Source: Lysinibacter sp. HNR (lineage in GTDB: Bacteria; Actinomycetota; Actinomycetes; Actinomycetales; Microbacteriaceae). Taken from it: a stretch of DNA of 64,000 bases. This document shows, in pieces, positions 28,225 through 38,553 of this stretch. The DNA lies in assembly GCF_029760935.1 (NCBI RefSeq), contig NZ_CP121684.1:1054001-1118000 (forward strand). The letters are read 5' to 3'. A model generated the notes under the pieces. The model did no database searches, was not told where the DNA came from, and saw nothing but the letters and a program-made list of their open reading frames with translations. The number at the start of each line of letters is the position of its first letter. Position 1 is the stretch's first letter. The position numbers and the translations under genes are program-made.

Positions 28225-28296
28225 GGGGTCAGCATCAGGTTTGGGATGGGGGTTAGCCTCATGCTTGGAAGTGGGGCTAGCATCAGGTTTGGAAAG
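28225..28296 (+). repeat. three tandem 24-bp imperfect repeats before mazG
   Basis: Units start at 28225, 28249 and 28273 with consensus GGGGYYAGCMTCAGGTTTGG plus four variable bases. They are G-rich, lie entirely between nhaA and mazG and end ten bases before the mazG start. An in-frame TGA separates them from mazG, so they are not coding. Confidence 0.75.
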
Positions 28297-28305
28297 TGAG
28301 GCGGC

Positions 28306-28980
28306 ATGGATGAGGTTAATGATGTGCAATCTGTGGAGGCGCTTGTCCAGACGATACATCGCCTAAGAATAGAGTGTCCGTGGCACGAGCAGCAGACAGC
28401 TACCACCCTTGTGTCCTACCTGATAGAAGAGTGTTACGAATTGATAGAGGCAATTGAGTCGGGCAACGCCGATGCCATTCACGAAGAACTTGGTGATCTT
28501 CTCTATCAGGTTGTTTTACACAGCGAAATCCTGGGTGAGAACACGGTGCAGCAGGCAGGGCAACAGCAGACCGTGATTTATGATGTGGTTGATCAGCTTG
28601 AGAAAAAGCTTCGCTATCGACACCCGCATGTTTTTGGTGACGCGGGTCCCACCACCGTGGGAGAGCTCAATGCCGGGTGGGAGCAGATGAAACAGAGACG
28701 ATCAAAAGGAGCACCGTCCCGCATGATTCTTGAGGGCGTCCCGTTATCTATGCCCGCGCTTGCCCTGGCCGACAAGATACTTGAACGGGCGGAGCGCAAC
28801 CAGCGAGAAATCAATGTGCAGCAGGGTGAGAGGCATACGCTGGAAGAAAACTTTGGTGATGCTCTACTTGAAATTGTGATTGAAGCGAGGCATCACGGAA
28901 TAAGAGCGGAGGATGCGCTGCGCTCATCCCTGCGGAGGCTTGTGCAGGAGCTAGCGCGGCCGCCTGCGGGCGGTCTATAG
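28306..28980 (+). CDS. mazG: nucleoside triphosphate pyrophosphohydrolase
   Basis: This 224-residue protein has the MazG signature RIECPWHEQQTATTLVSYLIEECYE near residues 21-45, followed by HEELGDLLYQVVLH with the EExxE/ExxD metal ligands. A second, weaker MazG-like half contains ENFGDALLEIVIEA. It hydrolyses NTPs to NMP and pyrophosphate, for example cleaning aberrant nucleotides. The N-terminus is typical. No strong ribosome site is seen; AGTGAGG lies close to the ATG, right after a tandem-repeat array. It lies between nhaA and hisS; eno follows hisS, close to the mfd-mazG-eno arrangement of related actinomycetes. Confidence 0.92.
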   Translation: MDEVNDVQSVEALVQTIHRLRIECPWHEQQTATTLVSYLIEECYELIEAIESGNADAIHEELGDLLYQVVLHSEILGENTVQQAGQQQTVIYDVVDQLEKKLRYRHPHVFGDAGPTTVGELNAGWEQMKQRRSKGAPSRMILEGVPLSMPALALADKILERAERNQREINVQQGERHTLEENFGDALLEIVIEARHHGIRAEDALRSSLRRLVQELARPPAGGL

Positions 28981-29010
28981 AGCCCGCCTGTACAGACGTG
29001 GACACAAAAA

Positions 29011-29040
29011 TTGTATAGTGCTATACACAGTGGGTATATT
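29011..29040 (+). promoter_or_regulatory. hisS promoter containing a 16-bp palindrome
   Basis: TTGTAT (29011-29016) and TATATT (29035-29040) are 18 bases apart. The spacer and -35 box overlap the palindrome TGTATAGTGCTATACA (29012-29027), with 7-bp arms and a 2-base centre. The -10 box lies eight bases before the ATG, so the transcript is nearly leaderless. The palindrome is a repressor-site candidate. Confidence 0.55.
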
Positions 29041-29048
29041 TAATCGTC

Positions 29049-30341
29049 ATGGCGACACCCGTAAACCCACCCCGTGGGATGAGAGATTTTCTGCCCTCCG
29101 AAAAATCTCGCCGAGAGCACGTACTCAACACTATCCGCGGTGTTTATGCGATGCACGGCTTTGATGAGATTGAGACTCCCGTTGTCGAGAGCTCTGCTCG
29201 ATTACACTCGGGGCTCGGCGGGGACAACGAAAAGCTGTCTTTTGGCATCCTCAAGCGTGGGCTCACCCCCGAGGATATCCGTACGGCAGCCGAGAACGGA
29301 AGCCCGGAATCATTGAGCGATCTGGGATTGCGTTTCGACCTCACTGTGCCCCTCGCCCGCTACTATGCCACTCATCGCGGTGAATTACCCGATGTGTTCC
29401 GCGCGATTCAGATTGCCCCCGTTTGGCGGGCTGAACGACCGCAGAAGGGACGCTATCGCCAATTTGTGCAGGCAGACATCGATATTATTGGTGAGTCGAG
29501 CCAACTGGCAGAGATCGAACTCATTACGGCCACATCGGCGGCGCTCGCCGAACTTGGCCTGCGTGAGTGCGTGATCCGGATCAATGATCGCCGTATCCTT
29601 TTTGGAATCCTGTCCTATTGTGGGTTCCCCGTTGAGACTCAGGAGGCGGCCCTGATCTCAATTGACAAGCTCGATAAAATCGGTACGGATGGTGTGATCG
29701 CCGAGCTGTCGGAGTCTGCCCCGGAAGCTTCGGCTGTGCTCGAAAAGATTCTTCAGGAGATTGAACCTCACGTTGTGAACGGAGGGGTGCCTCTCACCGA
29801 AGCGGGTATCCGCTCTCTTGTACCTGATACCGTCGACCCTGAGGCTGTGGCTCAGCTTGTGAGGTTAGGGGCAGCTCTCGCTTCAATCCCCGAGGGTATC
29901 GAGTTGCGCTTTGACCCAACACTGGTTCGGGGCATGGGGTACTATACCGGAACTATTTTTGAGGTCTCTCACCCGGGTTCGGGAAGCTCCGTGGGGGGCG
30001 GTGGTCGTTACGACGGTATGATCGGACGCTTTCTCGGGAAGGACGTTCCTGCCGCCGGTTTCTCGATTGGGTTTGAGCGCATAGTGGATCTGGTTGAGAC
30101 TTCGGGTGATGGTGCGTCAGATGCGACGGTTCTTATTTCTGAGAAAGATGTAGACCCAGCTGTCCTCGTGTCGATTAAGACGGAACTGGTCGCTCAAGGC
30201 ATCCGTACGAGAGTTGAAAGGCGTGCCAAGAACCTCAACGCTCAGCTAGAGCGTCTTGCGCAGGCAGGGTTTGGGCAGTTTGCGTTTGTCTCAACGGAAA
30301 CCAAGAAGGCGGAGGAACTGCGGATCAAGCCCCTGCTGTAG
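29049..30341 (+). CDS. hisS: histidyl-tRNA synthetase
   Basis: This 430-residue class II synthetase has motif 1 (GFDEIETPVVE), motif 2 (VFRAIQIAPVWRAERPQKGRYRQF), the histidine-specific RFDPTLVRGMGYYTGTIFE and motif 3 (GGGGRYDGMIGRFLG). The C-terminal anticodon-binding domain follows. It charges tRNA-His. The RFDLTVPLARYYA segment is also characteristic. There is no clear ribosome site before the ATG; the near-leaderless promoter explains this. It lies between mazG and eno. Confidence 0.96.
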   Translation: MATPVNPPRGMRDFLPSEKSRREHVLNTIRGVYAMHGFDEIETPVVESSARLHSGLGGDNEKLSFGILKRGLTPEDIRTAAENGSPESLSDLGLRFDLTVPLARYYATHRGELPDVFRAIQIAPVWRAERPQKGRYRQFVQADIDIIGESSQLAEIELITATSAALAELGLRECVIRINDRRILFGILSYCGFPVETQEAALISIDKLDKIGTDGVIAELSESAPEASAVLEKILQEIEPHVVNGGVPLTEAGIRSLVPDTVDPEAVAQLVRLGAALASIPEGIELRFDPTLVRGMGYYTGTIFEVSHPGSGSSVGGGGRYDGMIGRFLGKDVPAAGFSIGFERIVDLVETSGDGASDATVLISEKDVDPAVLVSIKTELVAQGIRTRVERRAKNLNAQLERLAQAGFGQFAFVSTETKKAEELRIKPLL

Positions 30342-30440
30342 GGCGCGCGTCTCAGGTTGCGGTGCATCACGGACGCTCAGCGTAGACTATAACGGAAAGC
30401 AAGCTTTCGGGAGCATTCGTTCTCATAACCACATACCTAA

Positions 30441-31733
<1,293 letters not shown>

Positions 31734-31807
31734 TAACCACTTTTGTGTGAGGGGGCGGGGTATCGTACCGATGTCTCGCCCTCCTGTCGCCAGCGGAGGA
31801 TTCAAGA

Positions 31808-32368
31808 ATGAATAACACCCCTAAAACCAGACGCAGGGCCGCATCTTCTCGGGAGGAATCGGCAGAACTCGGATCCTGGGTAAAAGGCCTACGATTCTCC
31901 GGTTTTTCAATCATTATGATTGGGCTTCTCGTTCTCGGCGCATTCATTATCAGTCCGAGCCTGTCGATCTATCTTAACCAGCGTCAAGAAATTGCTGCAC
32001 TCGAAATCAGCGTGCAGCAAAAGCAAGAGGCGCTTGATAACGCCAACGCCGAAAAAGAACGCTGGCAGGATCCCGCCTACGTGCGGGCGGAGGCGCGCAA
32101 CCGCCTCTTTTACATGATGCCCGGAGAAAATCAACTGGTTATTATCGATGACGTAGAGATTCCTGCTGCTCAGGCGGCTCCCGCATCGGCGAATCTGCAA
32201 CAGACCGAGACCAATTGGGCTAGGGCTTTGGGCTACTCAATTATTAGCGCGGGGATTACGCAGGGTGATGCCGCTAGCCTGGCTCCAGAGGGATCAAAAC
32301 CGACCGAGGGTGGAATCGTTGATGACCAAACTCCCACCGAGACACCCGCAGATGAAACAGGGGAATAA
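31808..32368 (+). CDS. FtsB/DivIC-family septum formation initiator
   Basis: This 186-residue bitopic membrane protein has a basic cytoplasmic N-terminus and one transmembrane helix (FSIIMIGLLVLGAFIISPSL, residues 38-57). A coiled coil follows (QEIAALEISVQQKQEALDNA), then the DivIC-family WQDPAYVRAEARNRLFYMMPGE motif. The C-terminal tail is Ala/Thr/Glu-rich. In related bacteria this protein joins FtsL and FtsQ in the divisome. GGAGG lies upstream of the ATG. Its stop overlaps the start of the DUF501 gene in TAATG, and eno precedes it by 74 bases, a conserved actinobacterial order. Confidence 0.92.
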   Translation: MNNTPKTRRRAASSREESAELGSWVKGLRFSGFSIIMIGLLVLGAFIISPSLSIYLNQRQEIAALEISVQQKQEALDNANAEKERWQDPAYVRAEARNRLFYMMPGENQLVIIDDVEIPAAQAAPASANLQQTETNWARALGYSIISAGITQGDAASLAPEGSKPTEGGIVDDQTPTETPADETGE

Positions 32369-32856
32369 TGCCTCGACCACCGTTTGAACCCCCTACGCAG
32401 GCCGACATTAACACGGTTACGGAACAGCTTGGCCGCCCCGCCCGTAACGTGGTGGGCATTTCTGCCCGCACTCAAGACGGTGAACCCTCTGTGGTTTCCA
32501 CGGCCCCGCGATTGGATGATGGAACCCCGTTTCCCACCTTTTATTATCTGTGTCACCCCGATGCTGTTGCGGCTGTCTCGAGCCTTGAGGCTAACGGATT
32601 TATGGCCGAAATGAACGATCTCCTGCGTGAAGACGACGAGATTCGAGCCCAGTATCAGCGCGCACACGAGAGCTACATCGCCGACCGTGAGAGTATCGCG
32701 GTTGTTGAGGAAATCGCGGGAATCAGCGCTGGAGGGATGCCTGATCGAGTCAAATGCCTACACGCTCTGGTGGGGCACTCGCTTGCCGTGGGGCCGGGAA
32801 CTAACCCCATTGGAGACATCGCGTTACAGCAATCCGGCTGGTCTGGTAATAAATAG
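32368..32856 (+). CDS. DUF501 family protein
   Basis: This 162-residue soluble protein belongs to DUF501, with NVVGISARTQDGEPSVVSTAPRLDDGTPFPT-type N-terminus and CHPDAVAAVSSLEANGFM. The C-terminal VKCLHALVGHSLAVGPGTNPIGD is the family's most recognisable part. Function is unknown. Translation is coupled to the DivIC gene through a TAATG overlap. In many actinomycetes an exopolyphosphatase follows; here ndh comes next after 122 bases, so the order differs. Confidence 0.9.
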   Translation: MPRPPFEPPTQADINTVTEQLGRPARNVVGISARTQDGEPSVVSTAPRLDDGTPFPTFYYLCHPDAVAAVSSLEANGFMAEMNDLLREDDEIRAQYQRAHESYIADRESIAVVEEIAGISAGGMPDRVKCLHALVGHSLAVGPGTNPIGDIALQQSGWSGNK

Positions 32857-32978
32857 CTTCAGCATTCGGTAAACTAATCTGTGGTATTGGTGCGGTTGAC
32901 ACTGTAACTATTGTTTTCCCATGGGCGAAAGCGCCCCCCACAATCCTTAAAATCAGTGCTAATCAAGGAAGTGCTTTT

Positions 32979-34319
32979 GTGTCAAAGATCCTAATTGTTG
33001 GTGGAGGTTATGCAGGTTTCTACACCGCGTGGAAGCTTGAGAAGTGGCTTCGTGCCGGTGAAGCTGAGGTGACGGTTGTTGACCCGCTTCCCTACATGGC
33101 CTATCTGCCCTTCTTGCCCGAAGTGGCCGCCGGTTCAATCGAACCTCGTCACTCCGTTGTTGCTCGCCGCCGTCACCTCAAGACCACCAAGAGCATTGCG
33201 GGCAAGGTAACCGCGATATCACACGCTGATAAAAAGGTAACCATCACTCCGAGCGCGGGTGAGCCCTACGAGTTTGAGTACGATCACATTGTCATTGCCA
33301 CCGGTTCGGTGTCGCGCACATTCCCCATCCCCGGGGTTGCGGATAACGCCATCGGCATGAAAACCATTGAGGAGGCGGTCGCTGTGCGTGACCGGCTTGT
33401 CAGTAACTTCGAAAAAGCTGCGGGCCTTCCAGCGGGACCAGAGCGTGAGCGCCTGCTCACGGTGACCATCGTTGGCGGGGGATTTGCCGGTATAGAGACG
33501 TTGGGAGAGCTACGCTCATTTGCTAATCTCCTGCTGGGACGTTACCCCGAGATCTCCTTTGAGGAGACCAAGTTTCACCTGGTCGAGGCGATGGGACGAA
33601 TCATGCCCGAGGTGTCGCTTGAAACCAGCCAGTGGGTTATCAAGACCCTTACGGATCGGGGATCAACGATTCACCTGGATACACAGCTCTCCTCGGCGGT
33701 GGACGGCAAGATTGAATTGTCAACGGGCGAATCTTTTGAATCTAACCTTATTGTGTGGACAGCCGGGGTGATGCCCCGACCCTTCCTGAGAGGCACGGAT
33801 CTTCCCATTGGAGAGCGTGGACACGTTCGGGGACGTCCTGACCTGCGTGTGGAGGGTGACAATGGCATCCTTCAGGGTGCTTGGACCGCTGGCGATACCG
33901 CAGCGATCCCCGACATCTCAGCAACACCCGGCCCCGGAGGATTCTGCGTCCCCAACGCACAGCACGCAGTTCGGCAGGCCAAGCTCCTTGCCCGTAACAT
34001 CGTTGCTGATCTGCGTGGCGAGGGACTTCTCGATTACAACCACAAAAACATGGGTGCCGTGGCCGGTCTTGGAATGAATGTTGGTGTGTTCCAATCGGGC
34101 AAGTTTGCGATGAAGGGATACTTCGCGTGGCTTGCACACCGTTTTTATCACGGCCTTGCGATTCCCGCATGGGAACGTAAGTGGCGCGTTTTTGGGGGTT
34201 GGGTAGGCCACTTCTTCCTGCGCCATGACATCGTGAGTATTGAGGCGGTGCAGCAGCCACGTGCGATCTTTGAGGAGTTTGCCTCGCGGCCCAAGCCTCC
34301 CGCGGAGACAAAGCCTTAG
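32979..34319 (+). CDS. ndh: type II NADH dehydrogenase
   Basis: This 446-residue flavoprotein has two dinucleotide-binding motifs: IVGGGYAGFYTAWKL at the N-terminus for FAD and TIVGGGFAGIETLGEL near residue 163 for NADH. It also has the quinone-reductase features YMAYLPFLPEVAAG, IWTAGVMP and AWTAGDTAA. It oxidises NADH and passes electrons to quinone without pumping protons, bound to the membrane by its C-terminal part. The GTG start follows AAGGAAG. A small GC-rich hairpin (GGGCGAAAGCGCCC) lies in the leader near 32923. It is terminated by a strong hairpin shared with the convergent GNAT gene. Confidence 0.94.
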   Translation: MSKILIVGGGYAGFYTAWKLEKWLRAGEAEVTVVDPLPYMAYLPFLPEVAAGSIEPRHSVVARRRHLKTTKSIAGKVTAISHADKKVTITPSAGEPYEFEYDHIVIATGSVSRTFPIPGVADNAIGMKTIEEAVAVRDRLVSNFEKAAGLPAGPERERLLTVTIVGGGFAGIETLGELRSFANLLLGRYPEISFEETKFHLVEAMGRIMPEVSLETSQWVIKTLTDRGSTIHLDTQLSSAVDGKIELSTGESFESNLIVWTAGVMPRPFLRGTDLPIGERGHVRGRPDLRVEGDNGILQGAWTAGDTAAIPDISATPGPGGFCVPNAQHAVRQAKLLARNIVADLRGEGLLDYNHKNMGAVAGLGMNVGVFQSGKFAMKGYFAWLAHRFYHGLAIPAWERKWRVFGGWVGHFFLRHDIVSIEAVQQPRAIFEEFASRPKPPAETKP

Positions 34320-34332
34320 CAGATTTTGGTCT

Positions 34333-34380
34333 GTCTTTCCCCGCTCCCGGGCGCTACAGCGCACGGGAGCGGGGAAAGAC
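34333..34380. terminator. strong bidirectional hairpin between ndh and the GNAT gene
   Basis: GTCTTTCCCCGCTCCCG (34333-34349) pairs perfectly with CGGGAGCGGGGAAAGAC (34364-34380), 17 bp. A further 5-bp inner stem (GCGCT/AGCGC) is stacked on it. There is no long T-run, but position between convergent genes supports termination for both. Confidence 0.75.
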
Positions 34381-34408
34381 GGACCTCAGCCCTGCGAGAA
34401 CCGGATGA

Positions 34409-34915
34409 TTATTCGGCGCTGGCCCTCAGCGCATCACCGTCAAGGCGAAAAGTGGACCAGCCCGTCATCGGGCGCGCGCCCATCGAACGGTAGAAATCTA
34501 TCGAGGGTGTGTTCCAGTCAAGTACCGACCACTCGAGGCGCTGATAGCCATTTGCTACACACAGCGAGGCGAGTGACTTGAGTAGCTGTTTTCCGTAGCC
34601 AGAACCCCGGTACTCAGGAAGCACAAAAAGATCTTCGAGGTAGATTCCGTGGGTCCCGGTCCAGGTGGAGTAGTTTCGAAACCACAGCGCGATTCCCACA
34701 ATCTCGTTATCTCTGTCAACGACATGGGCGTAAACGGAGGGGGTGTCCTCAAAGAGAGCTCGGGTAATAAGATCCTCGGTGTTTTTTACCGCATCGGGCT
34801 CACGCTCGTAGATCGCGAGTTCACGGATACACCGAAGAATGCCTGCCGCATCGTGTGGCTCGGCATTACGCATCACCGCGCCGTCGGAAAGGGAGAGGGG
34901 AGAGAGTCTCTGCAT
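34409..34915 (-). CDS. GNAT acetyltransferase, diamine/thialysine N-acetyltransferase-like
   Basis: This 168-residue GNAT protein has the acetyl-CoA site in LPEYRGSGYGKQLLKSLA (about residues 99-116) and the SSAT-like stretches IRELAIYEREPDAV, GIALWFRNYSTWTG, GIYLEDLFV and RLEWSVLDWNTPSIDFY. These match the SAT1/SAT2 family of polyamine or thialysine acetyltransferases, which acetylate a primary amine; the exact substrate is unknown. No ribosome site precedes the ATG; instead TACACT lies six bases upstream, suggesting a leaderless transcript. A start at the internal Met15 is possible. Confidence 0.86.
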   Translation of the reverse strand: MQRLSPLSLSDGAVMRNAEPHDAAGILRCIRELAIYEREPDAVKNTEDLITRALFEDTPSVYAHVVDRDNEIVGIALWFRNYSTWTGTHGIYLEDLFVLPEYRGSGYGKQLLKSLASLCVANGYQRLEWSVLDWNTPSIDFYRSMGARPMTGWSTFRLDGDALRASAE

Positions 34916-34921
34916 TAATCC

Positions 34922-34927
34922 AGTGTA
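34922..34927 (-). promoter_or_regulatory. leaderless-type -10 box for the GNAT gene
   Basis: On the reverse strand TACACT is followed by GGATTA and the ATG at 34915. No ribosome site is present. Confidence 0.45.
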
Positions 34928-34951
34928 GCGAAAATGAAGCTGCGGATTTTG

Positions 34952-36412
34952 TTAGGTCTGTGCCGCATGGCGACTTAGAAATTGGAAGACCTCGGTGTCG
35001 TCTACTCCCGGAAATGAGCCCTGGGGAAGAGGAGAAAGGACGTGTGCGTGCATGCGCGCACTCGGCCAGGAGCTATCGGCCCAGCGATTGGCGAGATCTT
35101 GTGAGGGGCGGCGACAACAGGAAGGATCGGGGCATCGTGAAACCGTGCGGTTGGTCGTGTCACGTCCGCGAAACCACTTGGCCTGATCAAAGGGAACACC
35201 AAAGCTGATGGAGAAAGACTCTGTCTCTGTGGTTCCCGTCTGGACGGTACACCAGTAGGTGCCGGCCGGAGTATCGGTGTATTGATAGAACTCGCTTGTG
35301 CGATTGGTCTGTTCAAAAGCCGTGCGTGCGCCCCAGCGACGGCACAGTATCTGTCCTTCGATGGTTCCCGTGGGGTCTGCGGGTAGGGGAAGACCGTCGT
35401 TTTCATAACCTTTTTGGAGGGATCCGTCACCGTTCGATCGTAAAAAGTGCACCTCCAGATCCAGATGGTGTGTTCCCAGATTGGTAAAGCGCTGGGCCGC
35501 CGATTCGTGTGTTACCCCAAAGGCATCACGGAAATCTTCGATTGCCAGATTACGTTCCTTCTTTGCGGTGCTCAGAAACTCCACCGCTCGCTTTTGGGGG
35601 ATAAGACAGGCTGCGGCAAAATAGTTTATTTCTAAACGCTGCTGTAAGAACTCGGTGTAGCTTGAGGGGCGGTCATGACCCAAAACGGCGTGGGCCATTG
35701 CTTGGAGGGCGAGTGAACGCAGACCGTGGCCGCCGGGTATGGAAGCTGGAGGGAGATAAATACGTCCGTTTTTGAGGTCTGTGATGCTGCGGGTAGAGTG
35801 GGGTAGATCATCTACATAGATGAGGGTAAATCCTAGTTGCTCGGCCATGATGGCCACCGTGCGGTGGGTGAGGGCTCCGGTGGTATGGTTGGCCTTGCGT
35901 AACAACTCCTCAGCGAGTTCTTCGATTTCGGGGATGTAATTATTGCGCTCACGCATTCGGAGGCGGCTCTCGGTATTGGCTCGTCGTGCCTCTTCCGGGG
36001 TAGCAATGGCTGCGCGGTCTCTGCGTTCAATTTCGCGGTGGAGGCCCACGAGTGATTCGAGAGCGTCATCGGGAATCGATTTTGTTCCGCGGATGAGGGG
36101 GAGCCCCAAGCTTGCGTATACCTGGCTGTGCTGGGCCTGATCCAGCTCTATCTCGAGAGCGGATCGTTTGTCTGGCGGTGCCGTGCTGAGTAGGTCCGCG
36201 AGGTCAATGTCTAAAATTTGTGCAATTTTCTGCAGCAGCGAGAGCTTTGGTTCGCGATGGCCATTTTCGATGAGGGAGAGCTGGCTGGGGGCCATGTTGA
36301 TCTGCGTGCCTAATTGCTCAAGCGTGAGACTTGCTTTCATACGGAAAAACCGGAGGCGTTTCCCCAAGGTCAGAAGTTCCACTCGGGGGGCTTGCGATGA
36401 TGAGAGGGTCAT
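34952..36412 (-). CDS. RamB-like XRE regulator with IrrE/ImmA-type and ScfR C-terminal domains
   Basis: This 486-residue regulator has an N-terminal XRE helix-turn-helix (LTLEQLGTQINMAPSQLSLIENGHREP, residues 29-55). A central ImmA/IrrE-like domain follows, in which the usual HExxH metalloprotease motif reads AMAHAVLGH. The C-terminal short-chain-fatty-acid-regulator-type domain contains CRRWGARTAFEQ and SRCPDPSCCRRPSQDLANRW. This is the layout of RamB, which controls acetate and gluconeogenic genes in Corynebacterium. It is divergent from pckG with a 163-bp gap, so control of PEP carboxykinase is likely. TATAGT seven bases before the ATG suggests leaderless expression. Confidence 0.88.
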   Translation of the reverse strand: MTLSSSQAPRVELLTLGKRLRFFRMKASLTLEQLGTQINMAPSQLSLIENGHREPKLSLLQKIAQILDIDLADLLSTAPPDKRSALEIELDQAQHSQVYASLGLPLIRGTKSIPDDALESLVGLHREIERRDRAAIATPEEARRANTESRLRMRERNNYIPEIEELAEELLRKANHTTGALTHRTVAIMAEQLGFTLIYVDDLPHSTRSITDLKNGRIYLPPASIPGGHGLRSLALQAMAHAVLGHDRPSSYTEFLQQRLEINYFAAACLIPQKRAVEFLSTAKKERNLAIEDFRDAFGVTHESAAQRFTNLGTHHLDLEVHFLRSNGDGSLQKGYENDGLPLPADPTGTIEGQILCRRWGARTAFEQTNRTSEFYQYTDTPAGTYWCTVQTGTTETESFSISFGVPFDQAKWFRGRDTTNRTVSRCPDPSCCRRPSQDLANRWADSSWPSARMHAHVLSPLPQGSFPGVDDTEVFQFLSRHAAQT

Positions 36413-36419
36413 AGATTTT

Positions 36420-36425
36420 ACTATA
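36420..36425 (-). promoter_or_regulatory. leaderless-type -10 box for the RamB-like gene
   Basis: Reverse-strand TATAGT is followed by seven bases and the ATG at 36412. Confidence 0.45.
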
Positions 36426-36498
36426 TGTTAAAAAATGAGGTTTTTGATATCCAATTTGATGCTTATGATCTCGTTTTATGACGAATCATAGGGGTATG

Positions 36499-36512
36499 GC
36501 AAAAATTATTGC
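36499..36512. promoter_or_regulatory. operator candidate between RamB-like gene and pckG
   Basis: GCAAAAATTATTGC is a near-perfect dyad (12 of 14) lying 64 bases before the pckG start. Its GCAAA core recalls the TTTGCAAA-containing RamB site of Corynebacterium, but the match is partial. Confidence 0.35.
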
Positions 36513-36575
36513 TAACACTGTATCGTGTTATTCGTTATCGATACGTCAGCAGGCAGGACTTTTAGGAGTGTCAGT

Positions 36576-38465
36576 ATGACCGTCATTGACTCGCTACCGA
36601 CTAGAACTGATCAGCAAATGAATCCGGCACATATCCACCCGGAAAAGCTTACGGATGCTGGTGCTTCTCCCACCACAACAAACCCAGATGTCCTTACCTG
36701 GGTGGAAGAGGTTGCGGCACTCACCCAGCCGGATTACATTCACTGGTGCAGCGGGACGCAGGACGAGTGGTCCCTGCTTGCGGAGGAGCTTGTGGCCACG
36801 GGAACGCTCATCCCACTCAACAAGAATTTACGTCCCGGAAGCTTTCTGGCCCGTTCTCATCCGAATGATGTTGCACGGGTAGAAGATCGCACCTTCATCT
36901 CCACCGAACGCGAAACGGATGCGGGGCCAACAAACAACTGGGTAGCTCCGGACGAGATGCGTCAAACGCTTAAGCCGCTTTTTAGCGGTTCAATGCGTGG
37001 GCGTACCATGTATGTTGTTCCCTTTTCGATGGGTCCCGTGGGGGGTGACATCTCACAGCTGGGTATTCAACTGACCGACTCACCATACGCTGTGCTCAAC
37101 ATGCGGATTATGACTCGCATGGGGCAATTGGCGATGGATCACATCACACCGGGAATCGAGTGGGTAAAAACCGTACACAGCGTTGGTGCACCCCTTCTTA
37201 ACGATGCGGACGATGTTGAATGGCCCTGCAACGATACAAAGTACATTTGCCATTTTCCTGAGACCCTCGAGGTATGGTCGTTCGGTTCCGGCTACGGTGG
37301 GAACGCGCTCCTCTCAAAGAAGTGCTTTGCCCTTCGTATCGCAACCGTCATGGCACGCAAGGATGGCTGGCTTGCAGAACACATGCTGCTGCTCAAGTTG
37401 ACAAGCCCGGCGGGTAAAGTTTTTCACATAGCGGCAGCCTTCCCCTCCGCATGTGGCAAAACTAATCTGGCCATGCTTAAACCAACGTTGCCGGGGTGGA
37501 ACGTTGAGACCATCGGGGATGATATTGCGTGGCTTCGCCCGGGAACCGACGGACAACTGCGGGCGATCAACCCTGAGGCCGGCTTTTTTGGTGTTGCACC
37601 CGGCACAGGATATGACACCAACCCCGTCGCGATGAATAGCATCTGGGGTAACACGATATTCACGAACGTAGCTCTGACCGACGACGGGGATGTGTGGTGG
37701 GAGGGAATGACAAAGACCCCACCGGCTCACGCGATTGACTGGCAGGGGAACGATTGGACTCCTGACTCCGGTCGGTTAGCGGCACATCCCAACTCGCGAT
37801 TTACCGTGCCGATTAAACAGTGCCCCACACTGGCGGAGGAGTGGAACGAGAGCGATGGTGTTCCCATCGACGCAATTCTATTTGGCGGGAGACGCGCCAC
37901 CAATGTTCCGCTTGTAACGGAGTCTCTTGATTGGAAACACGGTGTGTTTATGGGTGCGACGGTATCGAGTGAAAAAACCGCAGCACAGGAGGGAACCGTA
38001 GGCGAGCTTCGTCGGGATCCCTTTGGAATGCTCCCTTTTTGCGGCTACAACATGGCTGATTACTGGTCACATTGGCTGTCTATGGGAGAACTTCTCGGTG
38101 ATAAAGCCCCACGAATTTTCCAGGTTAACTGGTTTCGCAAGGGTGATGACGGACGCTTCCTCTGGCCGGGATTTGGCGAGAATACGAGGGTTTTGGAGTG
38201 GGTTGTACGACGTGTTTCCGGCGAGGTGGAAGGACGTGCAGTTTCTGTAGGAACCGTTCCTGCCCCGGGAGAACTGAATCTTGAGGGAATGACTATTCCC
38301 GAGAGGGATCTTGAGGAACTTTTTACTGTAGACCCCGAGCTCTGGTTAGCGGAGTGTGATCTTACTGAAGCTTATTTTGCGCAGTTTGGCGATAGAATTC
38401 CTACGGCTTTGCGGGAACAATTGGCTGATCTACACGAACGATTGGAGCGCTCTGCTCATGAGTAG
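36576..38465 (+). CDS. pckG: phosphoenolpyruvate carboxykinase (GTP)
   Basis: This 629-residue GTP-type PEPCK starts at ATG 36576, with AGGAG seven bases upstream; an in-frame TTG at 36525 has no support. It contains the hyper-reactive Cys and P-loop in FPSACGKTN (about residue 288), kinase-2 [10 protein letters not shown] (about 313), and the GTP-PEPCK segments [21 protein letters not shown] and [12 protein letters not shown]. It converts oxaloacetate and GTP to PEP, CO2 and GDP, the entry to gluconeogenesis. The N-terminus has roughly 20 extra polar residues compared with typical enzymes. It is divergent from the RamB-like regulator and ends at a strong terminator. Confidence 0.97.
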   Translation: MTVIDSLPTRTDQQMNPAHIHPEKLTDAGASPTTTNPDVLTWVEEVAALTQPDYIHWCSGTQDEWSLLAEELVATGTLIPLNKNLRPGSFLARSHPNDVARVEDRTFISTERETDAGPTNNWVAPDEMRQTLKPLFSGSMRGRTMYVVPFSMGPVGGDISQLGIQLTDSPYAVLNMRIMTRMGQLAMDHITPGIEWVKTVHSVGAPLLNDADDVEWPCNDTKYICHFPETLEVWSFGSGYGGNALLSKKCFALRIATVMARKDGWLAEHMLLLKLTSPAGKVFHIAAAFPSACGKTNLAMLKPTLPGWNVETIGDDIAWLRPGTDGQLRAINPEAGFFGVAPGTGYDTNPVAMNSIWGNTIFTNVALTDDGDVWWEGMTKTPPAHAIDWQGNDWTPDSGRLAAHPNSRFTVPIKQCPTLAEEWNESDGVPIDAILFGGRRATNVPLVTESLDWKHGVFMGATVSSEKTAAQEGTVGELRRDPFGMLPFCGYNMADYWSHWLSMGELLGDKAPRIFQVNWFRKGDDGRFLWPGFGENTRVLEWVVRRVSGEVEGRAVSVGTVPAPGELNLEGMTIPERDLEELFTVDPELWLAECDLTEAYFAQFGDRIPTALREQLADLHERLERSAHE

Positions 38466-38504
38466 ATTTTGAACGGGTTCTTCCCGTACCCGTTCAGAAA
38501 GATA

Positions 38505-38553
38505 AACGCCGGGTGTGTCTTTGTTCCTGTGGGCGCACCCGGCGTTTTGTTTT
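38505..38553 (+). terminator. rho-independent terminator of pckG
   Basis: AACGCCGGGTG (38505-38515) pairs with CACCCGGCGTT (38536-38546), followed by TTTTGTTTT. A smaller hairpin GAACGGG/CCCGTTC lies just before at 38471-38495. The T-tract overlaps the stop codon of the convergent SGNH gene. Confidence 0.85.

Noticed and set aside
32896-32901. TTGACA as -35 box for ndh
   Set aside because: No acceptable -10 box lies 16-19 bases downstream, so I did not annotate a promoter.
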